NCBI GenBank assembly: GCA_010645155.1
Contig: CM021317.1
Span: 3,464,015 to 3,528,014 of the forward strand
Direction of reading: 5' to 3'
Length of the DNA: 64,000 nt
Source: Tigriopus japonicus
Lineage: Eukaryota; Arthropoda; Copepoda; Harpacticoida; Harpacticidae
Shown here: positions 11,501-25,800 of the stretch, one piece after another
Layout: each line of letters opens with the position of its first letter
Numbering within the stretch: the first letter of the stretch is position 1
Position numbers and translations under genes: made by a program
Notes under the pieces: model-generated
Seen by the model: the letters and a program-made list of their open reading frames with translations, nothing else
Told to the model about the DNA's origin: nothing
The model's database searches: none

Positions 11501-13698
11501 ATAATTACACCTTTGTTTCGTGACTTGACTCGGAATGGCCATTTCTACACCCCGAGTTCAACAAACAGGATGCTGATTTTTTTTCTTCCGTACACATTTT
11601 ATTGTTTGAAAAAGTAAGATGTATTTTTTTCCTCACCGATTTGATTGCACCATAAGGAGAAAAAAGGCAGAAAAAATAGTTTATCTTGCCAGAAATCTTT
11701 TTGCACTTTTTGCCCCTCCTTATGGTTAGTGTTATGATTACCTGAATTAACTCTTCAACAAAACCGAAAGTGTTGGGCGACATAGGACCGAAACCGAAAG
11801 CAACTTTCAAATACAAAGCACATCTTATTTTTGATCTTTGAGGCTTAAAGGGATGGGGATAACCATTTAATGAATATTCAGTTAAGTTAAATCATCACTC
11901 TTGTTGTTAAATTCCGGACGAGAACTATTCAGCCGTGCTCACAAACTCCATTCACTAGTTTCGGCTGTTTTAAGGATCGGTCTGCTTCGGTTTCAGTTCT
12001 GATCCTAGAAATTGAAACAACGATCTTCACCGAAATTTCTGCTCTATTTGCGTCACTAATCGGTACACTTTGGTTATTTAAACAAACTAAACCATCGATT
12101 TACTAAATGAATCATAAGCTTAATAATCCTTTCCTAGACTTGGAACCAAACGGACTAGATGGCACTTCGATGTCCTTAATCTTTATGGTGGACCATCGTT
12201 CTAAAGGTCCTTTACATCGTTCAAGCTAGAGCATTAGTTCAAGCACGATTTTCACCAATTGTTGATTTCATGAAAGCTTTTGGCGATGGTAAACTAAATT
12301 ATCTATTTTTGAATTAAAACGAAGAAAATGTCACAAATCTCTCTCTTCTTAAAAAAATCGAGTCTCAGAGAGTCTCTTTTGTTGCGTAGGTAACAACCTT
12401 TCGAGGAAAGTCATTTCAAAATTGCTCATATTTTACAAGATTCACCCGGTACCAAGGTGCCATGGCAATTGATTGCCTGAAAAATTACTAATGCATTTGA
12501 ATCATAAGCATTTGGATCCCTAAACAGGATATGTAGGCTTCTTCTTGAAAACTCTCGAATTAAAATAGCCTCTTCATGACATAGCAAACGGCTTAATAGC
12601 CGTTGAGAGGAGGATCTTTCCCAGGAATACACCTTGTGAAATATCTCTCTCGGGATTCCGAGAATCAACTCGTGGAATGAGGCGATAAACCCATGAATCA
12701 TCTATGAAACTAAAAGCCCTCTCCACATGGGTCCGGTTCATTACTGCTTCGAAAGCCATTGTCGTTGGATGTCCAAGGGTCAATAAATGGGACCCTGTTC
12801 TCACTCAGGTACTCAGTTAATGGAGTAGAATGATCTGAGTCGGTTTGAAGAGGTAAGTAAGTGCGTCTTTCCATTACATCTTCTCGTATTATGTGATCCC
12901 TCTACTTGCACAATTATTCAAACCCGTCTTACTTTCCTTCCTTCTTTCTGGTCTGTGTGATCTTGTTCGCTTGGGAATCGAAAACAAAGCCCTTTTCAAA
13001 CGGAAAGAACCCTGAGCAAACATCCATCGTCTCTTAAGAGCCTTTCCATATTTCTAAATTCTCCAACGAGAGCCGCTGTCATCGTACTTCGGAACATTTA
13101 GCATCACTCACACTCTCGATATGGAAATTTCTACCTCAACTACAATGAACAAAGAAGACACAGGGCATTCAACAATCGCCTCAAAGGCTCTTTAGATCAA
13201 AGGGACTCACCTTTTTTTCGTGAACCAAGCAAATCTGTCCCAAAAGATATGCTAATCTAGTCGTTTTCCAGTCAATAGCATGCCCATATTTAGTCCAGTT
13301 CCTTTCTGGAGATTTTTAGCGGTCCTTTGCCCTCATTCAAAGAAAAGTGTTGCCTTTGATGTACAATATACGCTTTCATTACACGTCAAGCCGGATATCT
13401 TGGCAAGAATGGCAGATTTGAGCACTATTTTTCTCATTCACCCGAACTTGTTTCGTGAGGTTAACGAGGGATGCAGATTTCTGGCAAATTCGCTTACTTC
13501 GAATATTAACCTATAGAGTGAATAATGGCAAATTCACGCATGTATTGTCGTGTCTTGGGGTTCGAATTTTTTGGCCCAATTTAATTAGTTTGGTCAAAAA
13601 TTAGGTCTTGAAAGTCCATTTTTATCCAAAAATGGTAAAAGTCAATCTCTTTATCTAGCTTGAGGAGGACCCGAGGCTTTGAGCCCCCTCGACTTACG
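11501..13698. other. Intergenic region, no gene seen
   Basis: Only short chance frames. The 11740-12050 stretch has several CCGAAACCGAAA-type motifs like those in the MITE at 45163, so it may contain an old relative. Promoter elements of the downstream bursicon gene should lie here, but I see no clear TATA box. Confidence 0.4.
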
Positions 13699-15602
13699 AT
13701 GACCTCTAATTCACTCGGTGGACCTCGTCGCCAAATGGTGACGATGATCCTTTTGTGGTGTGGATGGATGGCCGTTGTCCAAGCAACCCAAAACAAGTAC
13801 GACAGTAATTGCGAGACCCTCCCCATGGAAATTCACATCTCCAAAGGTAGAGTTAAGCCGATGACTTGTAATGGAGGGCATACATTTTCAGGGTGACGAA
13901 GTTTTCATTTCTTTTCCAGATGAATATGATAGTGAAAGCCATATGCAGATACGAACGTGCGAGGAGAGCATCATCGTCAACAAGTGTGAAGGAGCTTGCA
14001 CATCGAGCATCCAACCAAGTGCCAAAAACCCTTTGGGGTTCCACAAGGTTTGTATTTCGTTATTCGAAGCATAGACGCAGACGTTACTGAATGGAAATAA
14101 GCAGAATCTGACTACATTTACCTTTATCAAGCGAATGCACTGTTTCATTGAAGCTGGGTCTAGTTTGACCAAGATTGTGTCTCCCAATTTTCCGCTCAAT
14201 CTATTTCAGAGTGAAAAGTTATGTGTCTTTTAAAGAACAGACAGGAACAGGCACAAAATAGCTGATATATTTTTTGGCTTATCCGCTTCGAGTTACGTCT
14301 GTTGGAATGCTCAAATCGGATAAGCTGAAAAATAGGGGAAAGCGGTTTCACATTGAAACACTTTTCCGTTAAAAATATGGAATGATTATTGACATTTAAT
14401 GTGAGGACGCTATGCCTCACTTTAATGAAACCTACAGTGTAAGTTCTAATAAAAAATGAAGAATAACTTTATGATTGATGAAGGAGCGCTAATACTAAAG
14501 ATAAGACTTAATCTAGGATTTAAAGTTTGAAGAACAAGTTTTGAAAGTGCTTTAGTTCCAAAATCGAACTATTTATGCTCTGAGTGACATAAATTATCAT
14601 TCCCGCGTAGATGGTTTGATCATTTTCCACGGCTAACGATGAAGGGCAAAGCTTTTTACCAACAGCATTTGATTGAGAGAATGCAGAGAAAAACCGAAGT
14701 TCATGGGTTCAAGGTCAAAATTTTCTCCCAACAAAACAGGCCGATTCAATCTGCATAAATCACACATAAATCAATGTTTGCTTAACTTTGTAAGAGAGTA
14801 CAGATTGTGCAAGCATTTATCATTGGTATCTACAATGGATCCTTTGATCGTCAAAATGGCTTTACAAGGTTTAAAGACTTAGACTAAGTAAGATCTTTCA
14901 GAGTGAGTAACTCGTTCTTTTGAATGATTTGGTTTGTGGCCATTATGGATGTTTCCAATTGTGTGTAAAAAAGCCTTCCCAAACCGGACTCATTGGATTC
15001 CCAATAATGAAGGGTCTAAAAGCGTCTCTGAACTTTCGACAAATCTTGTCTTCGCTTGTCAAAAAAAGTTTCCAATCATCCAAGTCATTCCTCCGGCCTT
15101 GCTTCAAATTGGACAGCTCCTCGTCAATTAACACAAAATATACACAACACGAAATATGTGCCAGTATACAATTCACTTTCTAAATTAAGGGGCTCAGCTA
15201 AAGGTGACTGCTTTTCAAACAGTATTTGGCAGTGTCGGTTTGAAACAATTTGAAAAATTGGGCAACACAAAATATTTGACAAACTGCACGTTCACGTGTA
15301 GAAGCAACAGAAAGGAAACATTTGGCAAACACCAAACATTTTCGGAATATTTGACAATTAATATAGCCAAAATATTTCACGTGTAGACCAGCCTTGATTC
15401 TGAAGATGGGAAATGATCAATATTTTGTTTTCAGGAGTGCAAATGTTGTCGGGAGAGCTCGTATCGTGAGCGGACCATCAAATTGACCAACTGTTATGAT
15501 CCGGATGGACAACGTCTCACCGACCCTGAATTATCGACGATGACCGTATCCCTGAATGAACCCAATGACTGCAAATGTCATGAATGTGGCAAGAAGATTT
15601 AG
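13699..15602 (+). CDS. pburs: Bursicon subunit beta (partner of bursicon)
   Basis: Secreted cystine-knot subunit that pairs with bursicon alpha; in insects the heterodimer acts through the receptor LGR2 (rickets) to drive cuticle tanning and wing expansion after moulting. Exons: to 13846, 13920-14047 and 15435-15602, phases 1 and 0. From ATG 13735 it has 135 residues with a compact signal peptide (MVTMILLWCGWMAVVQATQ). ATG 13699, with A at -3, adds twelve residues, so the start is undecided. Diagnostic stretches are NCETLPMEIHI, IVNKCEGAC, ECKCCRESSYRERTI, LTNCYDPDGQRLT and the end motif EPNDCKCHECGKKI. All cysteines expected for the knot appear present. A poly(A) signal follows at 15753-15758. 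The bursicon alpha gene lies about 16.4 kb downstream on the same strand. The identification is close to certain. Confidence 0.97.
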
Positions 15603-15752
15603 ATGTAGATCAAAGCCACTTTTAGGGGGCTTGCTCTGAGGAATTGTTCAATTTAATCAATGCTCTAGGTACTATCAACTGTACTATCAGTTGTCTTTTG
15701 TTTGTACTCTCAAGTTTACTCTTCACACACGACAAGGTTGAAATATACAGCA

Positions 15753-15758
15753 AATAAA
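15753..15758 (+). terminator. Poly(A) signal of pburs
   Basis: AATAAA about 150 bases after the pburs stop codon. Confidence 0.6.
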
Positions 15759-16862
15759 TGGTTATTAGTGAAGATATTCGATGGAGTTGAACTTTCTTAG
15801 TACCAAAAACCCACGAAATCAATAAATTGCAAAATTGATCCAATGAGGCAATTTCTCACAAAACGCAATAGATTTTTGCAATTTCAGGGACGATCTATGA
15901 AATGCATAGAAAAACGAGACAAGACAAATGGGGTTAGGTATACTTCTAATGAATTGCCATAAGACCTCTAAAACCAACGTTCGTGAGCGTAAGAGGATAT
16001 CTCTTTATCTAGATTACTATTGGTTTTTTAATGCCCATGAAGTTATTGTCAAGAGGTCGGAGAGATTTCATTGAAATCCATTTTTGAGAATTGAGATTCC
16101 ATTGTCTTTTCGCTTGGCCCATATTCGTACTTTATAACTTGAGGGATTGAGCACGATCGATAAAGCTCAAGGATATTCTTTACATCACTACTTCAGGCTT
16201 GAAGAGCTCAATTTGGAAAGATTTGATCAACATCGTTATTCATAAGTAAAATAATTGAAAAAAAAAAACTTACTCGAGGTCAAAATCTCAAGCGGAAATA
16301 GCGAGATTCTTTATATTTCTAAACATTATGGTCCAATTTTGTCTTTCAAGTCATTTCTATTAATGGAAAGAGCGATCGATATCGGTCACTTGTTAGCACA
16401 TTTACCTTAGTGTAGAGTAGGAAATTTGATCCTCTCTGTGCGAGGAGCCTTCATGACTAACAATCCCGGCATCGATTTGGCCTTTGGGCTTCCGGAACCA
16501 AGGCCCTCAAACCTTGAGGACCACCGGGATTTGGGTGATGACAAGTGCCAAATTGTTTACACAAATCCCCCTCTTCACACTCCTCATTATGTTGGAGTGG
16601 GGCAATTTTGGACCCTCGGTCTTCTTGCTTCCGACATTTGCCAGTACTATTATCATGGAAAGCCTTGGAACCACAGGCTTCCAAAGAGAGCAAAGGCCAG
16701 TTATGGAAGGGTCATCATGCTTTGGTGTTGGACCTAATTACTTACGAACTTTGGTCTCTTTCTGGCATAGATCATTATCTTGGGTGCATTGAGTAGTGTG
16801 TCTAACGGTTTTTTGGAACATTAATGCTTGTGCCAGGATCGAACATGTCTCATTTCCAGGCA

Positions 16863-19800
16863 ATGTTTGCCGATTTCTGCGCTCATACGTCTTTGCATGG
16901 ATGGAGTTATTTAAGTAAGTACGATTATTCGATTGCTTGAGATTGTAAACAGACGAAAATGATTTAATAATCGACAATTTGGCAACGCCAGTCAATCATG
17001 AGAAGCAGAGAGGGCATTCAGTGAAATTGGAAAACTCAATGGTTTTCTCTGATGCTTCAATGCACATAATCAAAAGTACTGATTGCGCTAAAGAAAACTT
17101 GACGAAATGAACAATGTCCGATCTAAAATAGAGATCCATTCTGAAAGACTAGCATGTTAAGCCAAATATAAATTCAATAAGCGAAATATTACACTTAGTT
17201 ATAATTTTTGGACTGAAAGTACGTAAAATTTCGAGAAATGGGTAATCATTAATGCGAGCGGTTGCTTTAAGCAATTGAGCAAAAAGTTGATGTTGGATGT
17301 CTGTTTCTAGACAGACATTAAAAATGAACAATGAAAAATGAACAAAGTGGAAATGAAAACACAGCAACTTGGGCTAATAATTAGAAGAACGCGGAAAATA
17401 AGGAGATATACCTTTAACTTACAAATGTTCAGATAAGCAACAAAAATTGTCTTTCACTTTGTTGTCTAAAATTTTGTCTCCCTTTTTTAGGCCCAAAATA
17501 TTTGGTCTCTTTTTTAGTTCGCAATGCTATGCTCTGGTATAGCTGTTATTAAACCAGATATAATTCAAAATTAAGTAAACATATGTTTTACTCTGTTTTA
17601 CAAATAAATTTGAACTTGTGTAGCAGTTCCGGGCACCAAATTTTTCAGATTTATTTCTAAGATCTTGAATCTGATTTTGCCCGTAAATCAAAAAGTTCAC
17701 GGCAAATTGAAGCCAGAGTGGCCACGCGTACTAGCGCGTTCTTAAAAGTGCCGTGTGTAAGTGCTTCCCCAGACGGCGAAGGTTCGAATCCTGTTGGGGG
17801 TCGGAATGAAGCTGTCGGGAGAAATCCTTCAATTTACAGGGAATCGCATTCCTTGTAGCGGCAATAAAAAATCCGCAAAAAAATAAATAAAAAAATTGCA
17901 CAAAGGTAGATTCATTTTACTTGTGATGCTCAAAACAATTTAAAAGTTACTTTTGAAATTCGAGTGGCTGTATGTAGCTAATTGATTTTGAAATCAACAT
18001 AATATAAACCACTGGATCTAGCCTTTACATCTTAAGCTTTACTAGTATTATATTACTATTTTTCCGTTGTTCGACTCATAGGTCCAGCATCATGTTGAGG
18101 TTCTCTGTCTACAGTTATTATTGGCGTTTATTTAATGACTTCCTTTGTAAACACCAATTGTTAGTTGAATAATTTTACTCTGAACTTATTTGATAAAGGT
18201 CTGTGGGAATACATGAAGGTGCTCCTGAAAGACACCGAAGTGTTAAAATTTTATTCCTTTTGTTTTTTAGTTGCATCTTTTACAAACATAATTAACAAAT
18301 GTTTAAAATGAGCGGAGGAAATTGAAATACTTCCCTTCGGCACGAGTAGCAAAAAAGTTGCGAATACAGAAAACTTCTCCAGCATCGTTCTTGTCATGTC
18401 ACATGAATGCTACTTTTTAAAGAATCAAAGTGTTACTCGTGCACCGTGGATCCGTCTCGAGAAGCGCTAAGGGCCCCTGGCTCAAAAAATTTAGGAACCC
18501 CTGATTTATCAGAAATTTTTCTTACGTTTCAACCACTGTCTTGTCACAAACAAATTGATTTTTAATACAGTTTAGTTTAAACCTATTTTGTGGTCTCGTT
18601 ATCTTGCTATTCATGAGGTTTTGTTGCCGTTCATTATCTCCTGTCGTGATATATTTATATGTCAAATGATCTATCATAGATTTTGAACCTGATTAACTCT
18701 CTCAGTGACGCCATCTTCATATTACGTGCTTATTTCTCCTTTAATTTGTTTCAGGTAATCCCAGTTTACCCCCATGGCGTCGTGTGTTTTGGCTCTTAAT
18801 GATTGTTTCGTCCTTTGGGGTGGCTGCTTACTATCTGCGATGGTTTGTTCACAATTTTGACGACCACAAAGTGTCCACCACCATTGAAACCACAACAGCT
18901 CCACTCTCACAGGTATTACACATTCTCAGGATTTTTTACAGGGTCGGCGGACCAAGTGTAGACCTTTTAAGACTGCCATAAATATTGCCATTTTCGTTCG
19001 ATTTCCGAATCCCAAAATATTATTGAATAGAGGTTGTTTTAAGTATTTCCCTGTTCGAGCACTTGGACGTAGAAAGGATCATGAAATTCATGAAATGATT
19101 GCGACGGTTGGCACAATGCATTCCGTTTATCCCTCAAAGGGAGGAGATCAAATTCTTGGGTTGGAATGGATTGTTTATTCTCACTTTTAAGAATGGACCA
19201 AAAAAGAAGTTTATCAGCCTCAATGAGACCTAAAATGGACATTGTACTAAAAACGCCAAAGTATACGCTTGGACCGCCGACCCTGTAAACACAAGTTTAC
19301 AAAGCCTTTCCAAAGGGAAAAAATGGGATTTTGAATTTAGGTGGATTTCCCGGCCGTCACCATATGTAATGTGAACCAGTTCCAAAAGTCCTTTTTATCC
19401 TCGATTGGCATTCTCAATGACGTGGATTTGGCTTTTAAGTTTGCCGAAGAATTCATTATCGGCACCGAAAACACCAGAACCGACCTCGATAAAAGGCGTG
19501 CTCACGCTGTCCTTCAAAGGCCACAATACAAAAGTATGGCCAAGGAATACCTTCAAAGTAAGGCGGATATGAAAAATACCAAGTTTCCCTACTCATATGT
19601 ATGTTACTTTTAATATTCGAGTAAACTGACTCAAAATAGACTCACCCATGAATGAATGGTCGCTGTGTTAATCCAGAAAGATATTTTATTAGTTTTTGCA
19701 CTTGAGGGGAGATGCGTCCAAGTTTTGTTTGGGAGCCTTTTTATTCCAGATGTACTCAAACTGAATCAGTCTGTAGTGGAGTACGTTCAAAGCCAGAAAA

Positions 19801-22800
19801 TGTTTTCCGTAAACCAACTAGTAAATCGTCTGTCTGTTCAATGGCAAATCGGCTCCATGATCCCATACGCCGAGTTCCAAGGTAAGTAAGCGGCTTTTGT
19901 TATTATCGGGAAAAACCCTTCCATGAGTGGGTAACTGCAATCCAAGAACCACTAAATTTCACTGGACTGAGAGGCTACTGAAAGGAATCATAATCTTTTG
20001 TAGGAACAAAGCAATCACGTTCTTCTGCAAATGAGAAGTTGTCTTGGTTGACTTAAACTTGTCTTTTAATTTTCAGCTTAATCGAACGACGGTGTCAAAA
20101 GTTATGATCTCTTAAAGTACAGTGCAAATCCTACCGAGAATGAATGAACTAGCCCTTTTCTGGTAGTTGTTTTACCACAAAAGGGCGAGTTCATTCATTC
20201 TATGTTCTCTGAAATACATAAGTTTGAGAGGGCATAACCTTTCACACCGTGGTTCGTTTGAGCTGAATATTGAAATACGTCGTCTATTGAATACAAGCAA
20301 GGTCTGGTTTGCAGCACAACGCAATTGAATTAATCCTTCTGGCAATCATAATTCTCACCGTTAGCCTCCCACTCCAACAACTCAGCGCTTCTTGTACAAT
20401 CTCAGTCCTGGTCTTAGTCTGTAGATTTCCAACCAGTGGATGCGACTTTAGCTGTCGATGACCCAAAACGGTCCAAAAACGCAAAGGATCTAATCGCACC
20501 TAGAAACTAGAAGGGGGTGGAGGCAGACCTGTGATGTAATTGTAATTGAAGTAACAATTACTTAATTGCAATTACATTTCCAAATAATTGTATTTGTTAT
20601 TAATTGTATTTGATATCAAACTTATTGTTATTGTAATTGATTACATTTCGACCAATGTATTTGATATTTTTCAATTACAAATTACAATTACATTTCCATT
20701 TATGTAACATGTTCTGGTATGACTTTTTTCACAGATTTTCTCCATCTTTCGAATATTTTACGTTATGTAAATTGATGTACCTAAGTTTACATGTTTTTGA
20801 CGTTACTCTCACATTTTGCAATTTAAAAAAGTAAAGCCTTTTTCATTTGGAATTTAAAAGAAAAGTAATTCAAATGTAATTCAAATACTTTTTGAAAGTA
20901 ATTGTAATTGCTTCCACTCAAAAATAAAGTAATTGTAATTGGATTAATTTACTTTTGAGGCCAAAACAAATGTAGTTGTAATTAATTTCATTTCAAAAGT
21001 AATTGACACAGGTCTGGGGAGCCGCTTTTTTGTTGGTAAAACGGCAAAATGTTAACTCTTTAACAAGCTAGTTTCTAAATTGTTCACACCTAAAAGGCTT
21101 TTCATTCATTTTTACGTTATATATATTTATTTATCATGATATTTTATAGGTATATTTTGAACAATTGTTGATCATTTTGAAGAATTTTGTTGAAAAAAGG
21201 AATGAACATTTCCAAAAGACAGGCTCTTCTTAAAAAAAGTTGGACTCTTAAAAGGCGAATATTTTATCATCAACCTGGAGAGCCTCAAATTTCCAAAACG
21301 GAAGGAAATTTTGAGTTTTTACAAGAATTCAAAAAAAGTTAAAAATTCAGAAAATTTGGAAAAGAAAAAAACTTTCAGAAATGCATATTTCCAGAAAATG
21401 TGCAAAACAATTGAAAAACATCGCTCCAAATCTCAAAAGTAGAAAAAACTGCTCAAAAAGCACATTATTAAATAATAACTTCATAAATGGCAAAAAGGCT
21501 ATTAATCACCATTTAAACACACTCTTGGTTTCAAAGTCTCGTCTTTTCCTATGGAGACAATAATTCTCTCTTGAACGCTTTTGAGAAAGATACAAAATAA
21601 TCAGCATCTTTAGGGCCGTTAAGGTTCAGCAAAAGCTGTTGTTCATACCTTGTGGTACAAACTACTTGTATTTTCTTTGTCCAATGGAGTTTGCGTACTG
21701 TGCATTGAATAATCCAATATACACAGCCAATAAAGGATAAACATGTGGATGAATGACATCCAGGAGAGACTGAGATGAGGTAGCATAGTTTAGATTCCGA
21801 TGTCACAAATTTCCAAAAATCTCACTATTTAATGAGCATCGCAGAATGGCTCACCCATAGAGTCTACAGATGACATATTTGATCCAATCTAGACCATTCG
21901 GTTGGCTGGGAGATTGTGACATACTAAAGAACAGAAATATTGGACAAAGGTCGCCTTCGAATGCCCAACTGAAAAGGATTTTGTGTTGAACCAGCAAAAG
22001 TATCCCGCCTCCTGAATTCAAAACCTCTTACCAATTAGGCTAATGACATTTAAATTCGAGTACACAGAATACACTTGAAGCTTTCGAAATTTCAATGTTT
22101 TGTTCCAGGGATTGAGCACGAGGCTTCAATTGGAACCTATGCGGGTACCGATCACGGTATTTGTGCCAAGATCTTTCCTCAGACGTTTGATGTGGCCAAT
22201 GTGATTCCTGAGCGAAATGAAGCCATTCAAAGGAAGATCAAAGCGCCTCCTGGCGTCAAAAACGGAGTCAATAACGGGATGACCTTTATGGTTGATGCCG
22301 AAATCTACGACTACGCTGATTTGAGAAGGTACATTTTACACCAAATGCATTTGCAATCATTTTGGAAGCCATTTAACATCCAGGCCTTAGATCTCTTGAC
22401 AACATTACCACGTCATCAATGAATTCTTATTAAAAAGAACTAGGACCAATAGGATGCGAAAAAGTGTTCATTTCATCGAAAATGGATTACGTCAATTTTT
22501 TTTTTCAAAGTATTGCCCAAGATTGGGATGGTATCTTTTAATGTTGGAAAGCCCCAAAAATGGAGAAAGTTATCATTTTGCTTCAATCAATGTCACTTTT
22601 GGATGATGCACTTGGATGACGCACTTTTTACGGATTTCAAATGATGAGTGGAAAATCAAATCCCACGATGTAGTAACAACATGTAACGAGGGACTCAAAA
22701 GCTGTGTCTAGCAACTTCGAACGGATTAACCTACGAAATGAATGGTACTCGTATTGTGGAGAGCATTTCACATCGGTTTGAGCACCGGTGATTTTTTTTT

Positions 22801-25800
22801 CGTTGTTGTTGTTGCGGATTTTCTACAACCGCTACAAGGAATGCAATACCCTGTAAACAAGGATTTCTCCCGACAGCTTCAATCCGACCCCCAACAGGAT
22901 TCGAACCTACGCCGTCTGGGGAAGCACTTACACTCGGCTATTATTAGACCGCATTAGTACGCGCGGCCACTGTGGTTTCCTTAAATTTGACTCGGAACAT
23001 TTATTAACTTTTATTAGGATCACACTCGTAGATAGTTCTCGTTGATAATGACTCGAAGGTAATAGGATACGTCAGTAGAATAAGATAAATACCCTTGGGT
23101 GTTAAATTGGCCTTGTTTTTAGAAAGAAATTATTTCAGCAAAAAATGCAGCGTTGCTTTTTAACAACCTTCTCCCGTGTTGGTCAGTCTATTTCAATAAA
23201 TGTGAAAATGCCATTTGCATATGTATGTTCATGGGAAGAACTTTTTATGTCTTCAATATGAAACGGAACTATCTCTTCTAGTCAAATTTACTTTCTTAAA
23301 ATCTTTTAAAAATTTTTGAAGCATATTGCATGTTTAGACTTGAAAGAACATGTAAAAAACAACTTTCTGTGGACGACAACAAATCACAAGAACTGCCGTT
23401 TCCTCCATCTGTGTTCCCTTTATGCTTTTTATATAATAATTCAGAGGCCTTAACTTTTTTCGTCAAGCCAATCTAACAACGGGCACTCCGTGTATCACAA
23501 GTGTATGGAAGCAACTAATCCAAATACTAAAAAGAGGAACCAAATTGTAAATCTGTTCAGAAGGAGAATGATCGCCAGTGTTCATGTGGCCAATGAATGC
23601 GTGTAAGCCGTTAGGTGAGGGGGAAAAAATCCCAATCCCAGATTGGTGGGGAGATTTGTGGGGGTTTCAACCATTCAGAACAGACTCGGATTATGGAGCC
23701 ATTCCATCCATTCACTCATCGTATTTACCTTCTTTCTCCGTTTTCCATCGTGACGATGTCGGCAGAGTTGTAGGTGTGATGAAGCACAGTGCTTGTATTT
23801 AATGCTCCCAAGCAGAAATGGCCACAGAGATCACTAATATGTTGCTCTTGAAGGCTTTAGAATGGGACAATATTTTCTTATCCATGACTTTAAGATTGGC
23901 GTACAAAGTGATTACTTTGAGGAAACAAGTTGAAAGATGGTCGTCTCAAAGGAACTGGGACCTTTAGTGGCGTGAATGCAAATATGGCACACTTGTGTAA
24001 GAGGACCTTGTTCCAGGAACGCGGTGATCATCTATTTTTTGTCCTCGCGGTGAATAGAGACTCATTAATAACGTTAGGTACATACACCTCCAAATGGAAC
24101 CACCGAGAAAAAGGGGCAACTGTTCCTTTGGTCCACAAGTGATCCAGATCTGAACAAGTATGTTCTGATTAACCCACTTTTATTTTCGTCAACGAAGATT
24201 TTAAGCACAATGTTTTCAATCAACCGAACCCCTCAATCAACTAATTGTCAGTGGAAACTTCCTAAAAATATACTTATCCCGCAAATGTCTGAAGTCCTCT
24301 CAATATCGAAACACCGTACTTCAAAAGGGGTGCAATTTTTTTGATAAAGCAATATTTATAGTCCAAAAAGAACGAAGCTGATATGTAGAGTATTTAAAAA
24401 TGGAGTTAAAAGAGGTTTGAAGTTAAAAAGGTGTTTCTCCACACAAAGTATTTAAAGAAAGAAATGAACACTGATGTTTATAGATGTTTAAAAAATGATT
24501 GATACTTCCTCACGCTGAGTCAAACCGCGATTCAAGATTTTTGAAATCGTAGAAACCATCATCAAATTTTTCTGATTTTTTATTGTCTTTTTTTAAAGCA
24601 TTTTCAATCATCTTTAGGGGGTTCTAAAGCTCCCTTATCTTCAAGATATTTTTTCTTCGAAAAAACTTTTTTCATCACGTGAGAACCATTTTTTACAACT
24701 TTACTAATAAACTTGTGATCCCTGTGTTAGTTCTTGCTATAAGGTTCAAAAGTTATATGACAACAAAAAAAGGAATCTAAAACGACAAATTTGACGGAAC
24801 GTCGTACTTGTGACATTCATATTTCCCCGGTTTCCAGATACTATTTCAAAAAAAAAGGTTTCCATTTAAAGATTGATAGGTTGAATGGATGAGTGTAGTT
24901 GGACGAATTTGAGGTTGAGGGTCACGTAGTTTACTAAGGAAAACGGGTAAGGGATCATTTGACAAAGAACAAAATATGCTCTATAGAGATGTTTCCGTAA
25001 TTTCGGATATTTAAAGTGAAAATCACATTATGAAAGGATGGATCGGATCCGTCTTCTGTTCCAAACAGCTTGCGTGTCTGTTTTGAATGCTCTCAAATGA
25101 GTCTTTTATGCCCAAGACATGCGATGCATTCGATGGATGGGGCTCTTTGAGCCCTTGAAAGAGACGGGAGAAAAAAAAAATCACTTATCCTTTCCAAACC
25201 ATTGACGCCATCGAAAACTAACTCTATGTTGGAATGCATGGAGGGTGTTTGAAGTCGATCCAAAGCGAATGGGAACCTTCGGAAAAAGACGCTCAAAGGG
25301 AAAGACGCACGGATGAAAAAGTTCAAACAGATGTTAATCAGATGCCACAATCCTCTCGTTTCGTACCAAAGTTTTCGTCAGGACTGGGGCTAAAAAGTAA
25401 TCAAAGGTACTTTTTTGCTTCAGAAATGTCAATATAATAGAGGGCATATGAAATGATGAAATCTTGGAATTGGGTAATGACGGACCAAAAAATACTACTT
25501 TTGGTCATGAAAAATTTCCAGTTTCGTAAATTTTCATTTGACAAAAACAAAAAGGGAATTGAACCAAATTTATTTCTCTTGGGCTATGGAAAAGGGAGAG
25601 CGGTGTAAAATTTCAGGCAAATAACGTTTTCACCCAAACGAAGTTCCTTTGCAACTTGCTAGTTTTATTCGCTTATTTCTTAAATTATTTCTAATTTTCC
25701 AAAATTTTGGGTTACCATTTTTGATTAAATGAATTTATGAGACCTAGTTTTTGACTTAAGCCAAACGAGACCAAAAAAATCCGACCTGAAAAATGAAACC

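Noticed and set aside
12426..12804. Minus-strand frames of 91 and 76 codons
   Set aside because: No domain, no signal peptide and no splice support.
16426..16796. Three overlapping plus-strand frames just before the DEG/ENaC gene
   Set aside because: None resembles an ENaC N-terminus; the His-Gly motif exon is at 16863-16914. It may be part of the 5' UTR or promoter.
20524..21016. Replication-origin-like or CRISPR-like array of AATTGTAATTG units
   Set aside because: The units are short, irregular and lie between transposon-like inverted ends in an animal intron.
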